Of a DNA stretch of 58,829 bases, positions 1 through 9,197 are shown one piece after another. Each line of letters opens with the position of its first letter. Position 1 is the first letter of the stretch. Under the pieces are notes generated by a model. The model saw only the letters and a program-made list of their open reading frames with translations. It made no database searches and had not been told where the DNA came from. This DNA comes from an uncultured Prevotella sp. (lineage in GTDB: Bacteria > Bacteroidota > Bacteroidia > Bacteroidales > Bacteroidaceae). The stretch is from assembly GCA_900540375.1 (NCBI GenBank), contig UQFS01000022.1, positions 1 through 58,829 of the forward strand, written 5' to 3'. The position numbers and the translations under genes were made by a program.

Positions 1-1
1 A

Positions 2-23
2 GGGCGGCCACAGCGGGCCGCCC
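2..23. repeat. GC-rich hairpin, REP-like
   Basis: Positions 2-9 (GGGCGGCC) and 16-23 (GGCCGCCC) form a perfect 8-bp stem around a 6-base loop. It is much more GC-rich than the surrounding intergenic DNA and lies downstream of the DUF5686 gene, which reads leftward. It resembles the short GC-rich palindromes scattered between genes in many Bacteroidales genomes. No other copy was noticed in this window, so the dispersed-repeat reading is inference. Confidence 0.45.
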
Positions 24-124
24 CTACCGCGTAACCGCATTCGCGGTGTTGTTGCCACACATAGTTGTTGTTCTTAACACGACGACAGATGAATGGTGCA
101 GTAGGATTTCTTGAAGCATATCAC

Positions 125-160
125 TGAGGCTGTTGGGGTGAGGCTGTTGGGTGATGAGGC
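125..160. repeat. 14-bp tandem direct repeat
   Basis: TGAGGCTGTTGGG occurs at 125-137 and again at 139-151, followed by a third partial copy TGAGGC at 155-160. The repeats lie just beyond the stop codon of the DUF5686 gene. Slipped-strand duplication is the simplest explanation. No function is evident. Confidence 0.6.
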
Positions 161-165
161 TTTTT

Positions 166-2223
166 TTACCACTTCCTGAACAGCTCGAAGCCGAACTTGC
201 AGCCAAAGACACGGTTGCCACGGCCATTGCTGGTGAAGAGACCCACGGAAAACATGCGGGTCGTGAAACCATAGCCCAACTCGATATAAGGATGGACATG
301 ATAGGCATCGAGCACAGAGACGTAGAAGCGCTCCATCTCGATGTAATGGCCTGCCCTGGGCACCCACGAGAGAAACAGCAGCGGGGACTCGTAGGTGAGG
401 TTCATGCGGAGATAATAGTCTGAGCTCTCGTAGGTGGCAGAGCGCAGCAACTCGAATTGTCCGCTCCAGTCGTCATTCCATCCGCCGGGGATGTTGTTTT
501 CCCGAAAGTTTTCATAGCTGAGGAAGTAAGCCTTCTTTCCTTTGGTAGAGTAGAAACCGAAGCCGCCGTGGGTCTGTAGCGATTGCAGGCGGTTGAACCG
601 GTAGATATATTCTCCGTTCATCTCCCAACGCTCATAACTCGTGTTGGAATGGAGAATGCCCTTGAGCGAGCGGTCGTAGTCGATGGTGAAGATAGGGCCG
701 TCCCATCCTCCTGGTCGGTATTGCAGCTGAAAGGCAGGGGCGAAGGAGCGGTAGGTGTCTGTCCATCCGAACTGCCGGAATTCCTGCTTGTTGACGGCCG
801 TGCGCTGCTGATAGAGCAAGCCTAACTGTATGCCGAAAATGCTGTTGGCGTCGTAGTTGAGCACCAGTCGGCCGTCGGCTTGCCGGAATTCATGCAGACG
901 GTCAAGAATAGGCGAGAGGTGGCTGGTGTCGGGCAGCTCCCTTTGGATGTCGTTGCGCACCTTATCGCTATGAATGTTGTTGCCGTTGCCTACCTCTAAT
1001 TTCAAGTAAGCATTTTTCCGCTTATGAAAATAGTAGTAGAGCGGCACGCGCCAATAAAAGCGGTGCTGCTTGAAGGCGTAACCGCCGCGGAACCTCAGAG
1101 ATATTTCCTTTTGCTCAGAAAACAGATAGTTGGCACGGAGGTCAATCTTATAGGTGACGCCCCGGTTGTGGTCGTAGCTCATATACAGCGGGTTGAGCAT
1201 GGGGTTGAGTCGGATATAGCCTTGGTTGTTGACACCAAAGTTTGACTTGAAGCGGTTGAGCGCATTGTTGCCGATGACATCCCAGAGCACATCCTTGACA
1301 AAGTCATGCTTCTTGGGTGTGTTGACTTTAGTGAGCGCCACAGAGTCTCGTTTGTATTTCTCGGTGAACATCTGCGTGTAGAGCTCCTGCTCCTTGGGAG
1401 ACAGCGTGTCGGGACGCAAGGAAGACAGCAGCGCATAGTCATCACGTCTTTGGATCGTGTCGACGGGAGGCTTGGGGCGGTCATAGCTTGCCAAGGCCTG
1501 CGCTTTGAGCTTATTGCCGAGGAGGGCAAAGCGCGTCTCAGCCTTGCATTGTCGTGGCAGCAAGGAGGCAATGCCCTTGTCACCCGGCGTGATGTCGAGC
1601 GTGAAGTCGATCATGTCGTATTCGCCTTTCAGCGTACAGCGGAGTACGCAACCGGTGTAGTAGTCGACCAGCGCCTCACCGTCGACCAGCTGCGTGTTGT
1701 CGCGGCGTGGATGAAAAGTGATGCGGGCGGTGCCGTCGAGGAGAAAGGTCACCCGATAGCGATAGAACTTATGGTTGTCGGCATGGAAAGGCGAGAGAAG
1801 GTAGTTTTCGATGATCGTCGTGTTGTAGATGTTGGGTGAGAGATAGCTCAGCGCCCGGTCCCATGCTTGCCGCCCGTGAGGTATTGTCGTGGTGTGCAAG
1901 AGCACTTGCGTGTCGAAGCGCCTTTGCTTGTAGATATTGTTTGAGAAAGTCTCACTGATATAATGCCGGTTGTGGCCATGAGCGATGACATAGAGCGAGG
2001 GCACCAACATCAGCAGTGGATTTTTCTTGTCGATGTCTATCGTGAAGCGGTTGTAAGCATAGGTGGCGTAGCCCTGCATGTTTGTGGTGTCCACCGTGGC
2101 GGCATAGTGAAACACCCGATGCAGCAGTGCTGTGTCGGCGCGCTCTCTTGCCCTCAGCGGTAACGCCATGAGAGCGAAGAGAGCAATGATCAGAATCTGA
2201 TGCCAACTACGATGAATGTTCAT
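166..2223 (-). CDS. DUF5686-type outer-membrane beta-barrel protein
   Basis: A 685-residue protein with an N-terminal signal peptide (hydrophobic stretch at about residues 9-25, ending PLRARERAD). The rest has alternating aromatic and hydrophobic residues typical of an outer-membrane beta-barrel, and it ends in an aromatic residue (FRKW). The middle contains the ALNRFKSNFGVNNQGYIRLN-like stretch and the late YxSPLLFLSW/FxEMERFYVSV pattern of the DUF5686 family in Bacteroidetes. The usual N-terminal carboxypeptidase-regulatory-like domain is missing, so this is a short member. Function is unknown; family members sit in the outer membrane. It is the last gene of a probable engB-ABC-F-DUF5686 minus-strand unit, 36 bases after the ABC-F gene. 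The family call is from recalled similarity and is moderately sure. Confidence 0.7.
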   Translation of the reverse strand: MNIHRSWHQILIIALFALMALPLRARERADTALLHRVFHYAATVDTTNMQGYATYAYNRFTIDIDKKNPLLMLVPSLYVIAHGHNRHYISETFSNNIYKQRRFDTQVLLHTTTIPHGRQAWDRALSYLSPNIYNTTIIENYLLSPFHADNHKFYRYRVTFLLDGTARITFHPRRDNTQLVDGEALVDYYTGCVLRCTLKGEYDMIDFTLDITPGDKGIASLLPRQCKAETRFALLGNKLKAQALASYDRPKPPVDTIQRRDDYALLSSLRPDTLSPKEQELYTQMFTEKYKRDSVALTKVNTPKKHDFVKDVLWDVIGNNALNRFKSNFGVNNQGYIRLNPMLNPLYMSYDHNRGVTYKIDLRANYLFSEQKEISLRFRGGYAFKQHRFYWRVPLYYYFHKRKNAYLKLEVGNGNNIHSDKVRNDIQRELPDTSHLSPILDRLHEFRQADGRLVLNYDANSIFGIQLGLLYQQRTAVNKQEFRQFGWTDTYRSFAPAFQLQYRPGGWDGPIFTIDYDRSLKGILHSNTSYERWEMNGEYIYRFNRLQSLQTHGGFGFYSTKGKKAYFLSYENFRENNIPGGWNDDWSGQFELLRSATYESSDYYLRMNLTYESPLLFLSWVPRAGHYIEMERFYVSVLDAYHVHPYIELGYGFTTRMFSVGLFTSNGRGNRVFGCKFGFELFRKW

Positions 2224-2259
2224 AACCGATCTCTTTCTCTCCTTCCGGTCTGAAAATGA

Positions 2260-4053
2260 TTAGTTATCTAATTCACTTAATTCCAACCATCTCATGCTCT
2301 TCTCATCAAGTTCATCTTTAAGCTTAGGCAAACGTTTGCTTTTCTCTGTGAGCTCTTCCACGGAGAGCTGTCCGCTGCAAAGCTCCATCTCCAGTTGCTT
2401 CTGCTCGTTTTCCAGTTTCTCGATGTCGGCGGTAAGCTGCTCAAACTCTCGTTTCTCCTTGTAGCTCATGCGTCGCCGGGTATCGTGGTGATAGTCTTTC
2501 TTGACCGGTGCCTTCTCGGTCTTGCTCTTCTCCTTCTCGCTGTCCTCTTTGGATTTCAGCACACTCCATTCACGATACTGCGTGTAGTTGCCCGGGAAGT
2601 CCTTGACGACACCCTCGCCCTTGAAGATGAGCAGATGGTCCACCACCTTATCCATGAAGTAGCGGTCGTGGCTGACCACGATGACACAGCCGGGGAAGTC
2701 TTCGAGATATTGCTCCAGCACCTGCAGCGTCTGGATGTCGAGGTCGTTGGTAGGCTCGTCGAGAACGAGAAAGTTGGGGTTGCGCATGAGCACCGTGCAG
2801 AGGTAGAGCTTACGGCGCTCACCGCCACTGAGCTTGTAGACATAGTTGTGCTGCTGCTCCGGCGTGAACATGAAATAGTTGAGGAACTGCGAGGCCGTCA
2901 TGTGCCGTCCGCCCCCAAGATCGATGTAATCGGCAATGTCGGTGATCACGTCGATGACTTTCTCGTCGTTGTTGAATTGCAGCCCTTCCTGCGAGAAATA
3001 GCCGAAGCGCACTGTCTCGCCGATGTCGAATTTTCCCGAGTCGGGTGGCACGATACCCAAGAGCATCTTGATGAACGTGGACTTGCCGGTGCCGTTGTTG
3101 CCGACAATACCCATCTTCTCGAATCGCGCAAAGTTATAGTAGAAGTTATCCAGGATCACCTTCTCGTTGCCCTGCGAGTCGGTGAATTTCTTGGAGACAT
3201 ATTGGCACTCAAAGATCTTCGAGCCAATATAGACGTTGCTGGCCTTGAGCCTCATCTGCCGGTCCTCGATGCGCTGATGAGCTTTGGCCTGCAAATCGTA
3301 GAAAGCCTCCTCACGGTAGCGCGCCTTGTGGCCACGGGCTTGTGGCATGCGGCGCATCCACTCCAGCTCCGTGCGATAGAGATTCTTTGCACGCGCTATC
3401 TCAACAGTCTGATTTTCAATACGTTCCTGCCGCTTCTCTAAATAATAACTATAATTGCCATGATAGGAATAGATCGTCTCGTTGTCGAGCTCCAGGATCA
3501 CTTGGCACACATGGTCGAGGAAATAGCGGTCGTGGGTCACCATCAGCAGCGTCAGCGTGGAGCGGGACAGATAGCCCTCAAGCCATACGATCATCTCAAG
3601 ATCGAGATGGTTGGTCGGCTCATCAAGAATCAGGAAATCGGGCTCGTTGAGCAGGGCGTTGGCCAGCGCCACCCGCTTCTGCTGTCCACCGCTGAGCTGC
3701 CCCATGGGCTGGCCGAGATCCGTGATGTGCAGCTGTGTGAGGATTTGCTTGGCTCTGAGAATCTTGTCGGGATTGCCCTCGTGATTGAAGCAAGCGTCGA
3801 GCACGCTCTCCTCAGCGTCGAACTTCGGTGTCTGCTCCAGGATTCCGATGCGGATGTCGTTGCGATAGATGATCTGTCCGTCGTCGTAGCCTTCTTTTTC
3901 TACTAATATCTCCAAGAGCGTAGACTTTCCGGTGCCATTCTTGGCGATGAGGCCCACTTTCTGCCCTTCACCTACCGAGAAGCTGATATTATGAAACAGC
4001 ACCTGCGCCCCGAAAGATTTTGTGAGATTTTGTACGTCTAAATAAGGTGTCAT
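2260..4053 (-). CDS. ABC-F family ATPase, Uup-like
   Basis: A 597-residue soluble protein with two ABC ATPase domains and no membrane segments, the hallmark of ABC-F ribosome-associated factors. Domain 1 has Walker A (AKNGTGKST, about residues 37-45), signature LSGGQQKR and Walker B LILDEPTNHLD. Domain 2 has GNNGTGKST, LSGGERRK and LVLDEPTNDLD. A Lys/Glu-rich linker and a C-terminal coiled coil (about residues 530-597, rich in Glu, Lys and Leu) match the Uup branch rather than EttA or the antibiotic-resistance ABC-Fs. Uup-like proteins are linked to ribosome rescue or assembly and to DNA transposition phenotypes; the exact substrate here is inference. It follows engB by 14 bases and is probably co-transcribed with it. 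Both catalytic glutamates after Walker B are intact. Confidence 0.9.
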   Translation of the reverse strand: MTPYLDVQNLTKSFGAQVLFHNISFSVGEGQKVGLIAKNGTGKSTLLEILVEKEGYDDGQIIYRNDIRIGILEQTPKFDAEESVLDACFNHEGNPDKILRAKQILTQLHITDLGQPMGQLSGGQQKRVALANALLNEPDFLILDEPTNHLDLEMIVWLEGYLSRSTLTLLMVTHDRYFLDHVCQVILELDNETIYSYHGNYSYYLEKRQERIENQTVEIARAKNLYRTELEWMRRMPQARGHKARYREEAFYDLQAKAHQRIEDRQMRLKASNVYIGSKIFECQYVSKKFTDSQGNEKVILDNFYYNFARFEKMGIVGNNGTGKSTFIKMLLGIVPPDSGKFDIGETVRFGYFSQEGLQFNNDEKVIDVITDIADYIDLGGGRHMTASQFLNYFMFTPEQQHNYVYKLSGGERRKLYLCTVLMRNPNFLVLDEPTNDLDIQTLQVLEQYLEDFPGCVIVVSHDRYFMDKVVDHLLIFKGEGVVKDFPGNYTQYREWSVLKSKEDSEKEKSKTEKAPVKKDYHHDTRRRMSYKEKREFEQLTADIEKLENEQKQLEMELCSGQLSVEELTEKSKRLPKLKDELDEKSMRWLELSELDN

Positions 4054-4067
4054 GGATACTATGAATT

Positions 4068-4670
4068 TCAGCCTTTGATTTCCTTGAGGATCTCATCGAT
4101 GTAGCCGAGAACCTCGTCTTTTCCTGTTTTCTTTTCCGAGCTGGTGATGAAATAGGGTGGGAGCGACTCCCATGTGTCGAGTAAGGCATCCATCCATTGC
4201 TTGGCATTGACCTTGGCTTTCACCGGTCCCAGCTTGTCAGCCTTCGTGAAGACGATAGAGAAGGGGATACCACTCGCTCCGAGCCAGTCGACAAACTCGC
4301 GGTCGATCTTCTGCTGCTCGTGGCGGACGTCGATGAGCACGAAAACGTTGCAGAGCTGCTCACGCTGAAGGATATAGGAGCGTATCATCTTGTCGAGCTT
4401 ATCCTGCACGGTCTTTGAGCGCTTGGCATAGCCATAGCCGGGGAGGTCGACGAGATACCATTCGTTGTTGATGATGAAATGGTTGATGAGCAACGTCTTA
4501 CCGGGGGTTGCTGAAGTTTTGGCCAGCCCCTTGTGGTTGCAGAGCATGTTGATGAGACTCGACTTGCCGACATTGCTTCGTCCGATGAAGGCAAACTCCG
4601 GTTTATTGTCCTTTGGGCACATTGACACAGTGGGTGCTGAGATGACAAATTGGGCTTTCTTGATGTCCAT
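4068..4670 (-). CDS. engB: Ribosome biogenesis GTPase EngB (YihA/YsxC)
   Basis: A 200-residue TRAFAC GTPase needed for late assembly of the large ribosomal subunit. From the start MDIKKAQF, the G1 loop GRSNVGKS is at residues 30-37, followed by the G2 threonine in SATPGKT, G3 DLPGYGYA, G4 TKAD and G5 SSE, in the normal order. An in-frame ATG exists 30 bases upstream, but the candidate promoter -7 box (4687-4695) would put transcription start inside that extension, and close homologues begin at MDIKK/MEIKK, so the ATG at 4668-4670 is chosen. The gene is divergent from ileS and heads a unit with the ABC-F gene. Confidence 0.95.
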   Translation of the reverse strand: MDIKKAQFVISAPTVSMCPKDNKPEFAFIGRSNVGKSSLINMLCNHKGLAKTSATPGKTLLINHFIINNEWYLVDLPGYGYAKRSKTVQDKLDKMIRSYILQREQLCNVFVLIDVRHEQQKIDREFVDWLGASGIPFSIVFTKADKLGPVKAKVNAKQWMDALLDTWESLPPYFITSSEKKTGKDEVLGYIDEILKEIKG

Positions 4671-4686
4671 AGCTGATTGTTTTTGT

Positions 4687-4717
4687 GCAAAGATACTCAT
4701 TTTTAACTAAAAAGCAA
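4687..4717 (-). promoter_or_regulatory. Candidate engB promoter
   Basis: Read on the minus strand, TATCTTTGC (4687-4695) fits the Bacteroidetes -7 consensus TAnnTTTG, and a TTG (4715-4717) lies 19 bases upstream in the -33 position. The predicted start of transcription is around 4680, just ahead of the engB ATG. Confidence 0.7.
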
Positions 4718-4725
4718 TGATTGTT

Positions 4726-4757
4726 TTGTAGGAAACCTATTTTTTTACTACCTTTGC
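4726..4757 (+). promoter_or_regulatory. Candidate ileS promoter
   Basis: TACCTTTGC (4749-4757) fits the Bacteroidetes -7 element and a TTG at 4726-4728 lies 20 bases upstream. It directs transcription into ileS (ATG at 4797) and is back to back with the engB promoter; the two -33 elements are only about 10 bases apart. Confidence 0.7.
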
Positions 4758-4796
4758 GCAAAAATATTAATACAAGGTAAAGAAAGAGAATCATTT

Positions 4797-7700
4797 ATGT
4801 CTAAGAGATTTGCCGAACATACCGGTCTCGATCTGACGAAGATCAATGACGAGGTGTTGAAGGAATGGGAGAAGAGCGACATCTTCCACAAGAGTATTGA
4901 TGAGAGAGAGGGGTGCCCCCAGTTTATCTTCTTCGAGGGTCCTCCATCGGCCAATGGTCATCCCGGTATCCACCATGTGCTGGCACGCAGCATCAAGGAT
5001 ACCTTTAACCGCTACAAGACCATGCAGGGTTTCCAGGTGAAGCGCAAAGCCGGATGGGATACCCACGGACTGCCGGTGGAGCTCGGTGTGGAGAAAGAGC
5101 TGGGCATCACCAAAAAAGATATCGACAACAAGAAATCAGATAAGTATATCTCGGTTGAGGACTATAACCACAAATGCCGTGAGAACGTGATGAAGTTTAC
5201 GGCTGAGTGGCGCGAGCTGACTGAGAAGATGGGATATTTCGTCGATTTGGATCATCCCTATGTCACTTATCACAATAAATACATTGAGACACTTTGGTGG
5301 CTGCTCAAGCAGCTCTATAACAAGAGTCTGCTCTATAAGGGCTACACCATCCAGCCGTATTCCCCTGCCGCCGGTACCGGACTGTCGAGCCATGAGCTCA
5401 ACCAGCCGGGATGCTATCGCGATGTCAAGGACACCACCGTTACGGCACAGTTCCTCATCACTGACCCGAAAGCAGAGTGGACAAAGTGGGGTAAGCCCTA
5501 CTTTATCGCTTGGACCACAACGCCCTGGACACTGCCTTCAAACATTGCGCTGTGTGTGGGTCCCAATATCGACTATGTCGCTGTGGAGACTTACAATCCC
5601 TACGATGGTGAGCCGATGACGCTCGTCATGGCAGAGGCTCGTCGGGGTGCTTACCTCAAGGCTGACCAAGAGTGCAAAGAGGGTGAGCTGCCTGCTTTTG
5701 ACAAGGAGAGGAAGATCTGCCCTTGGAGAGTCATTGATCGCATGAAGGGCAGTGAGCTCGTCGGACTGCACTATAGCCAGCTGATGAAATGGGTGAAGCC
5801 CTGCGAGAAAGTAGGGGAGTATCAGCCCGAATTCGTCAATGCTTATGCTGAGGCGCATCCCGAGAAAGTGTTTGTCGGAGAGAATGGTAAGGATCATTTC
5901 GTGGAGATGGAAAGTGAGGCTTTCCGTGTCATCCCCGGTGATTACGTGACCACAGAGGATGGTACCGGTATCGTGCATATCGCCTCTACGTTTGGTGCTG
6001 ATGATGCCAAGGTAGCTAAGGATGCCCATGTGCCTGCGCTTTACCTGATCAACAAAAAAGGCGAGACTCGCCCTATGGTTGATCTCCAAGGTAAATATTA
6101 TGTACTCGATGAGCTCGACAAGAACTTCATTGAGCACTGTGTCGACGTGGAAGCTTACGGCCATCATGCTGGTGACTATGTCAAGAACTCCTACGACCCG
6201 AAATTCAACTCCGACGGTGTATGGGATAAGAAAGCATCGGAGAAAGCCGATGACCTGAATGTCATCATCTGCATGGAGATGAAGATGGAGGGAACTGCCT
6301 ACAAGATTGAGAAGCATGTCCACAACTATCCTCACTGTTGGCGTACCGATAAGCCCATCCTCTACTATCCGCTCGACAGCTGGTTTATCCGTGACACTGC
6401 CAAGAAGCAGCGCATGGTGGAACTTAACAAGACGATCCACTGGAATCCCGAGTCTACGGGTACTGGCCGCTTCGGCAACTGGCTGGAGAACCTCAACGAC
6501 TGGAACCTCAGCCGCTCACGCTTCTGGGGTACTCCGCTGCCAATTTGGCGCGACGAGAATCGTGGTGAGAAGTGCATCGGCTCGGTAGAAGAGCTCTATA
6601 ACGAGATCGAGAAGTCTGTTGCTGCCGGTGTGATGAAGAGCAATCCGCTCAAGGACAAGGGATTTGTCGTGGGTGACTACTCTGAGGAGAACTACAACAA
6701 GATTGATCTCCACCGCCCCTATATCGACTATATTGTTCTCGTCAACGATGAGGGCAAACCGATGTATCGTGAGAGCGATCTGATCGATGTGTGGTTTGAT
6801 TCCGGCTCCATGCCTTATGCTCAGCAGCACTATCCTTTTGAGGGAGAGATCAATGCTGAGGGCTTGAAGAAGACGGGTAAGAGTGAAAGCGAATATCGCG
6901 ATGAGCTCATTCACAGCACCTACACGGGTACTCCCGTGCCTCCGGCTTTCTTCCCTGCCGACTTCATCAATGAGGGCGTCGACCAGACACGTGGCTGGTT
7001 CTTCACGCTCCACGCTATCGCTACGATGGTCTTTGACTCTGTCGCCTTCAAGAATGTCATCTCCTCAGGTCTCGTCCTCGACGCCAAGGGTAACAAGATG
7101 AGTAAGCACGTGGGCAATGTCACCGATCCTTTTGAGATGATCAATAAATATGGTGCTGACCCGGTGCGCTTCTATATGATGACAAACAGTGAACCATGGG
7201 ATAATCTGAAGTTCGATCCGAATGGTGTAGACGAGGTGCGTCGTAAATTCTTCGGCACCTTATATAATACGTATAGTTTCTTTGCCCTCTATGCCAATGT
7301 CGACGGCTATGATCCTGAGACTACTTCTTTGGAAGCTTCCAAGGAGCATCTTGTGGAGATCGACCGCTGGATTCTCTCCAGCCTCAACACACTCGTGAAG
7401 GGTGTTTGTCGTGAGCTCGATGGCTATGATCCGACCCGTGCCGGCCGTCTGATCGATGCATTCGTCAATGACAATCTCAGCAACTGGTATGTACGCCTCA
7501 ACCGCAAACGCTTCTGGGGTAAGGAGATGAGCGACGACAAGCTCGCTGCTTATAACACGCTCTATACCTGCCTGATGACAGTGGCTAAGGTGCTTGCGCC
7601 ATTTGCTCCTTTCTCTGCTGACCAACTCTATCACGATTTGGGCGGTAAGATGGAGAGCGTGCACCTGGAGTCATTCCCTGTTGTCGACGAGAGCCTCATC

Positions 7701-8444
7701 GACAATGATTTGGAGCAGCGCATGGACATGGCTCAGAAGATCACGTCGATGGTGCTGGCACTGCGTCGTAAGGTCAACATCAAGGTGCGTCAGCCGCTGC
7801 AGCAGATTCTGATTCCTGCTGTCGGCGACAATCAGCGTAAGCATATCGAGGCTGTCAAAGACCTGATCATGAATGAGGTCAATGTCAAGGAACTCAACTT
7901 TGCTGAGGGACAGAGCATCTTGGTGAAGAAAGTGAAGTGCAACTTCCGTGTCATGGGCAAGAAGTTTGGTAAGCTGATGAAGGGTGTCGCTGCCAAGATG
8001 AATGGTCTTTCACAAGACGACATTGCGGCACTGGAGCGTGAGGGTAGCCTCAGCTTTGATGTTGACGGACAGAATGTCACTGTCGACGCCGCTGATGTGG
8101 AGATCATCTCTGAGGATATTCCCGGATGGCTCGTCAGCAATGAGGGCAATCTGACGGTAGCTTTGGAGGTAGAGCTGACACCTGAGCTTCGCAATGAGGG
8201 TATGGCCCGTGAGCTTGTCAACCGCATTCAGAACCTGCGCAAGGAAAGTGGCTTGCAGATCACCGACCGCATCAACGTCACTGTGGCTCCCAATGATGAG
8301 GCTGAGGCTGCTGTGAAGTCCTTCGCTGACTACATCAAGGGTCAGGTGTTGGCTGACAGCATCACCATGGCCGACAACGATGGCGCGGGGACTGACTTCG
8401 ACAGCTTCAATCTTAATATCAAAGTAGAAAAAGCAAATGCCTAA
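4797..8444 (+). CDS. ileS: Isoleucine--tRNA ligase
   Basis: A 1215-residue class I aminoacyl-tRNA synthetase that charges tRNA-Ile in the cytoplasm. The HIGH-like segment lies in ANGHPGIHHVLA (residues 52-63) and the KMSKS loop reads KMSKH at residues 767-771. In between are the editing (CP1) domain, with TWTTTPWTLPSN-type sequence (here AWTTTPWTLPSN), and the WFDSGSMP motif. No C-terminal Cys-rich zinc ribbon is seen. The length, KMSKHVGN and missing zinc site fit the long eukaryote-like IleRS type 2. That type is associated in other bacteria with low mupirocin sensitivity; whether this holds here is inference. It is the first gene of a plus-strand cluster with lspA and the DUF4296 lipoprotein. 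Confidence 0.97.
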   Translation: MSKRFAEHTGLDLTKINDEVLKEWEKSDIFHKSIDEREGCPQFIFFEGPPSANGHPGIHHVLARSIKDTFNRYKTMQGFQVKRKAGWDTHGLPVELGVEKELGITKKDIDNKKSDKYISVEDYNHKCRENVMKFTAEWRELTEKMGYFVDLDHPYVTYHNKYIETLWWLLKQLYNKSLLYKGYTIQPYSPAAGTGLSSHELNQPGCYRDVKDTTVTAQFLITDPKAEWTKWGKPYFIAWTTTPWTLPSNIALCVGPNIDYVAVETYNPYDGEPMTLVMAEARRGAYLKADQECKEGELPAFDKERKICPWRVIDRMKGSELVGLHYSQLMKWVKPCEKVGEYQPEFVNAYAEAHPEKVFVGENGKDHFVEMESEAFRVIPGDYVTTEDGTGIVHIASTFGADDAKVAKDAHVPALYLINKKGETRPMVDLQGKYYVLDELDKNFIEHCVDVEAYGHHAGDYVKNSYDPKFNSDGVWDKKASEKADDLNVIICMEMKMEGTAYKIEKHVHNYPHCWRTDKPILYYPLDSWFIRDTAKKQRMVELNKTIHWNPESTGTGRFGNWLENLNDWNLSRSRFWGTPLPIWRDENRGEKCIGSVEELYNEIEKSVAAGVMKSNPLKDKGFVVGDYSEENYNKIDLHRPYIDYIVLVNDEGKPMYRESDLIDVWFDSGSMPYAQQHYPFEGEINAEGLKKTGKSESEYRDELIHSTYTGTPVPPAFFPADFINEGVDQTRGWFFTLHAIATMVFDSVAFKNVISSGLVLDAKGNKMSKHVGNVTDPFEMINKYGADPVRFYMMTNSEPWDNLKFDPNGVDEVRRKFFGTLYNTYSFFALYANVDGYDPETTSLEASKEHLVEIDRWILSSLNTLVKGVCRELDGYDPTRAGRLIDAFVNDNLSNWYVRLNRKRFWGKEMSDDKLAAYNTLYTCLMTVAKVLAPFAPFSADQLYHDLGGKMESVHLESFPVVDESLIDNDLEQRMDMAQKITSMVLALRRKVNIKVRQPLQQILIPAVGDNQRKHIEAVKDLIMNEVNVKELNFAEGQSILVKKVKCNFRVMGKKFGKLMKGVAAKMNGLSQDDIAALEREGSLSFDVDGQNVTVDAADVEIISEDIPGWLVSNEGNLTVALEVELTPELRNEGMARELVNRIQNLRKESGLQITDRINVTVAPNDEAEAAVKSFADYIKGQVLADSITMADNDGAGTDFDSFNLNIKVEKANA

Positions 8445-8498
8445 AGAACAGATGGTTATTCATCTGTGAACACATCTGATAGTCTATATCATTTTATA

Positions 8499-9197
8499 AT
8501 GAATAGCAAAAAGAAAATTCTCACCGGCGGCCGTTTGGCGTGGATCATTGTCCTCGCCATTCTGGTCGTCGATCAGTTGATAAAGATCTGGGTGAAAACC
8601 CACATGACGTTGGGTAGCTCCATCGAGATCACCAACTGGTTCTACATTGCCTTCATCGAAAACAAAGGCATGGCATTCGGTATGACACTCGGAAGTAAAG
8701 TTGTGTTGAGTGTCATTCGCATCGTGGCTGTGTCAGCTATTGGCTGGTTTATTTGGCAGACCGTCAAACAGCATGGCCGCACACTCTATGTCGTCTTTCT
8801 CTCAATGATTGCTGCCGGCGCTGCCGGTAATATCTTCGACTCCATGTTCTATGGACTCATTTTCAGCAACTCCTCACCTGACTATGTCTCTTATTTCGTA
8901 CCTTTCGGTACGGGCTATGCTGGCTTTTTGATGGGACGTGTGGTGGATATGTTTTATTTTCCTTTGATACATGGTACATTCCCCATATGGTTCCCGTTTT
9001 GGGGTGGTGAGCCTTTTACTTTCTTCTCTCCGGTTTTCAACTTTGCTGATGCCAGCATCACGGTGGGTGTCATTGCGATGTTGATTTTCTGCCGGAAAGA
9101 TTTAGAGTCTTTCAACGCTACTGTTGACAAGGGGCTGCATCGTGAACATTCCGTATCAGCTTCGTCATCCACTGACGAGAAAGGAGGAAAACAATGA
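8499..9197 (+). CDS. lspA: Lipoprotein signal peptidase (LspA)
   Basis: An integral membrane aspartic protease that removes signal peptides from lipid-modified prolipoproteins. Four hydrophobic segments are visible. The first begins at LAWIIVLAILVVDQLIKIWV and holds the conserved Asp-Gln-x-x-Lys. ENKGMAFGM, AGNIFDSMFYG, RVVDMFYFP and FNFADASITVGV supply the conserved Asn/Gly and the two catalytic aspartates. At 232 residues it is longer than the 160-170 typical of proteobacteria; the extra length is an insertion between the two catalytic motifs and a polar C-terminal tail, as in other Bacteroidetes. The ATG at 8499 (MNSKKK) is preferred over a GTG at 8466. Its stop overlaps the next gene by 4 bases (ATGA), so the two are translationally linked. 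Confidence 0.95.
   Translation: MNSKKKILTGGRLAWIIVLAILVVDQLIKIWVKTHMTLGSSIEITNWFYIAFIENKGMAFGMTLGSKVVLSVIRIVAVSAIGWFIWQTVKQHGRTLYVVFLSMIAAGAAGNIFDSMFYGLIFSNSSPDYVSYFVPFGTGYAGFLMGRVVDMFYFPLIHGTFPIWFPFWGGEPFTFFSPVFNFADASITVGVIAMLIFCRKDLESFNATVDKGLHREHSVSASSSTDEKGGKQ

Noticed and set aside
2395..3441. 348-codon plus-strand frame opposite the Uup-like gene
   Set aside because: Leu/Val/Asp-rich shadow of a real ABC-F gene with intact motifs on the minus strand.
5538..6440. 300-codon minus-strand frame inside ileS
   Set aside because: Antisense to the editing and catalytic core of ileS, which is intact.
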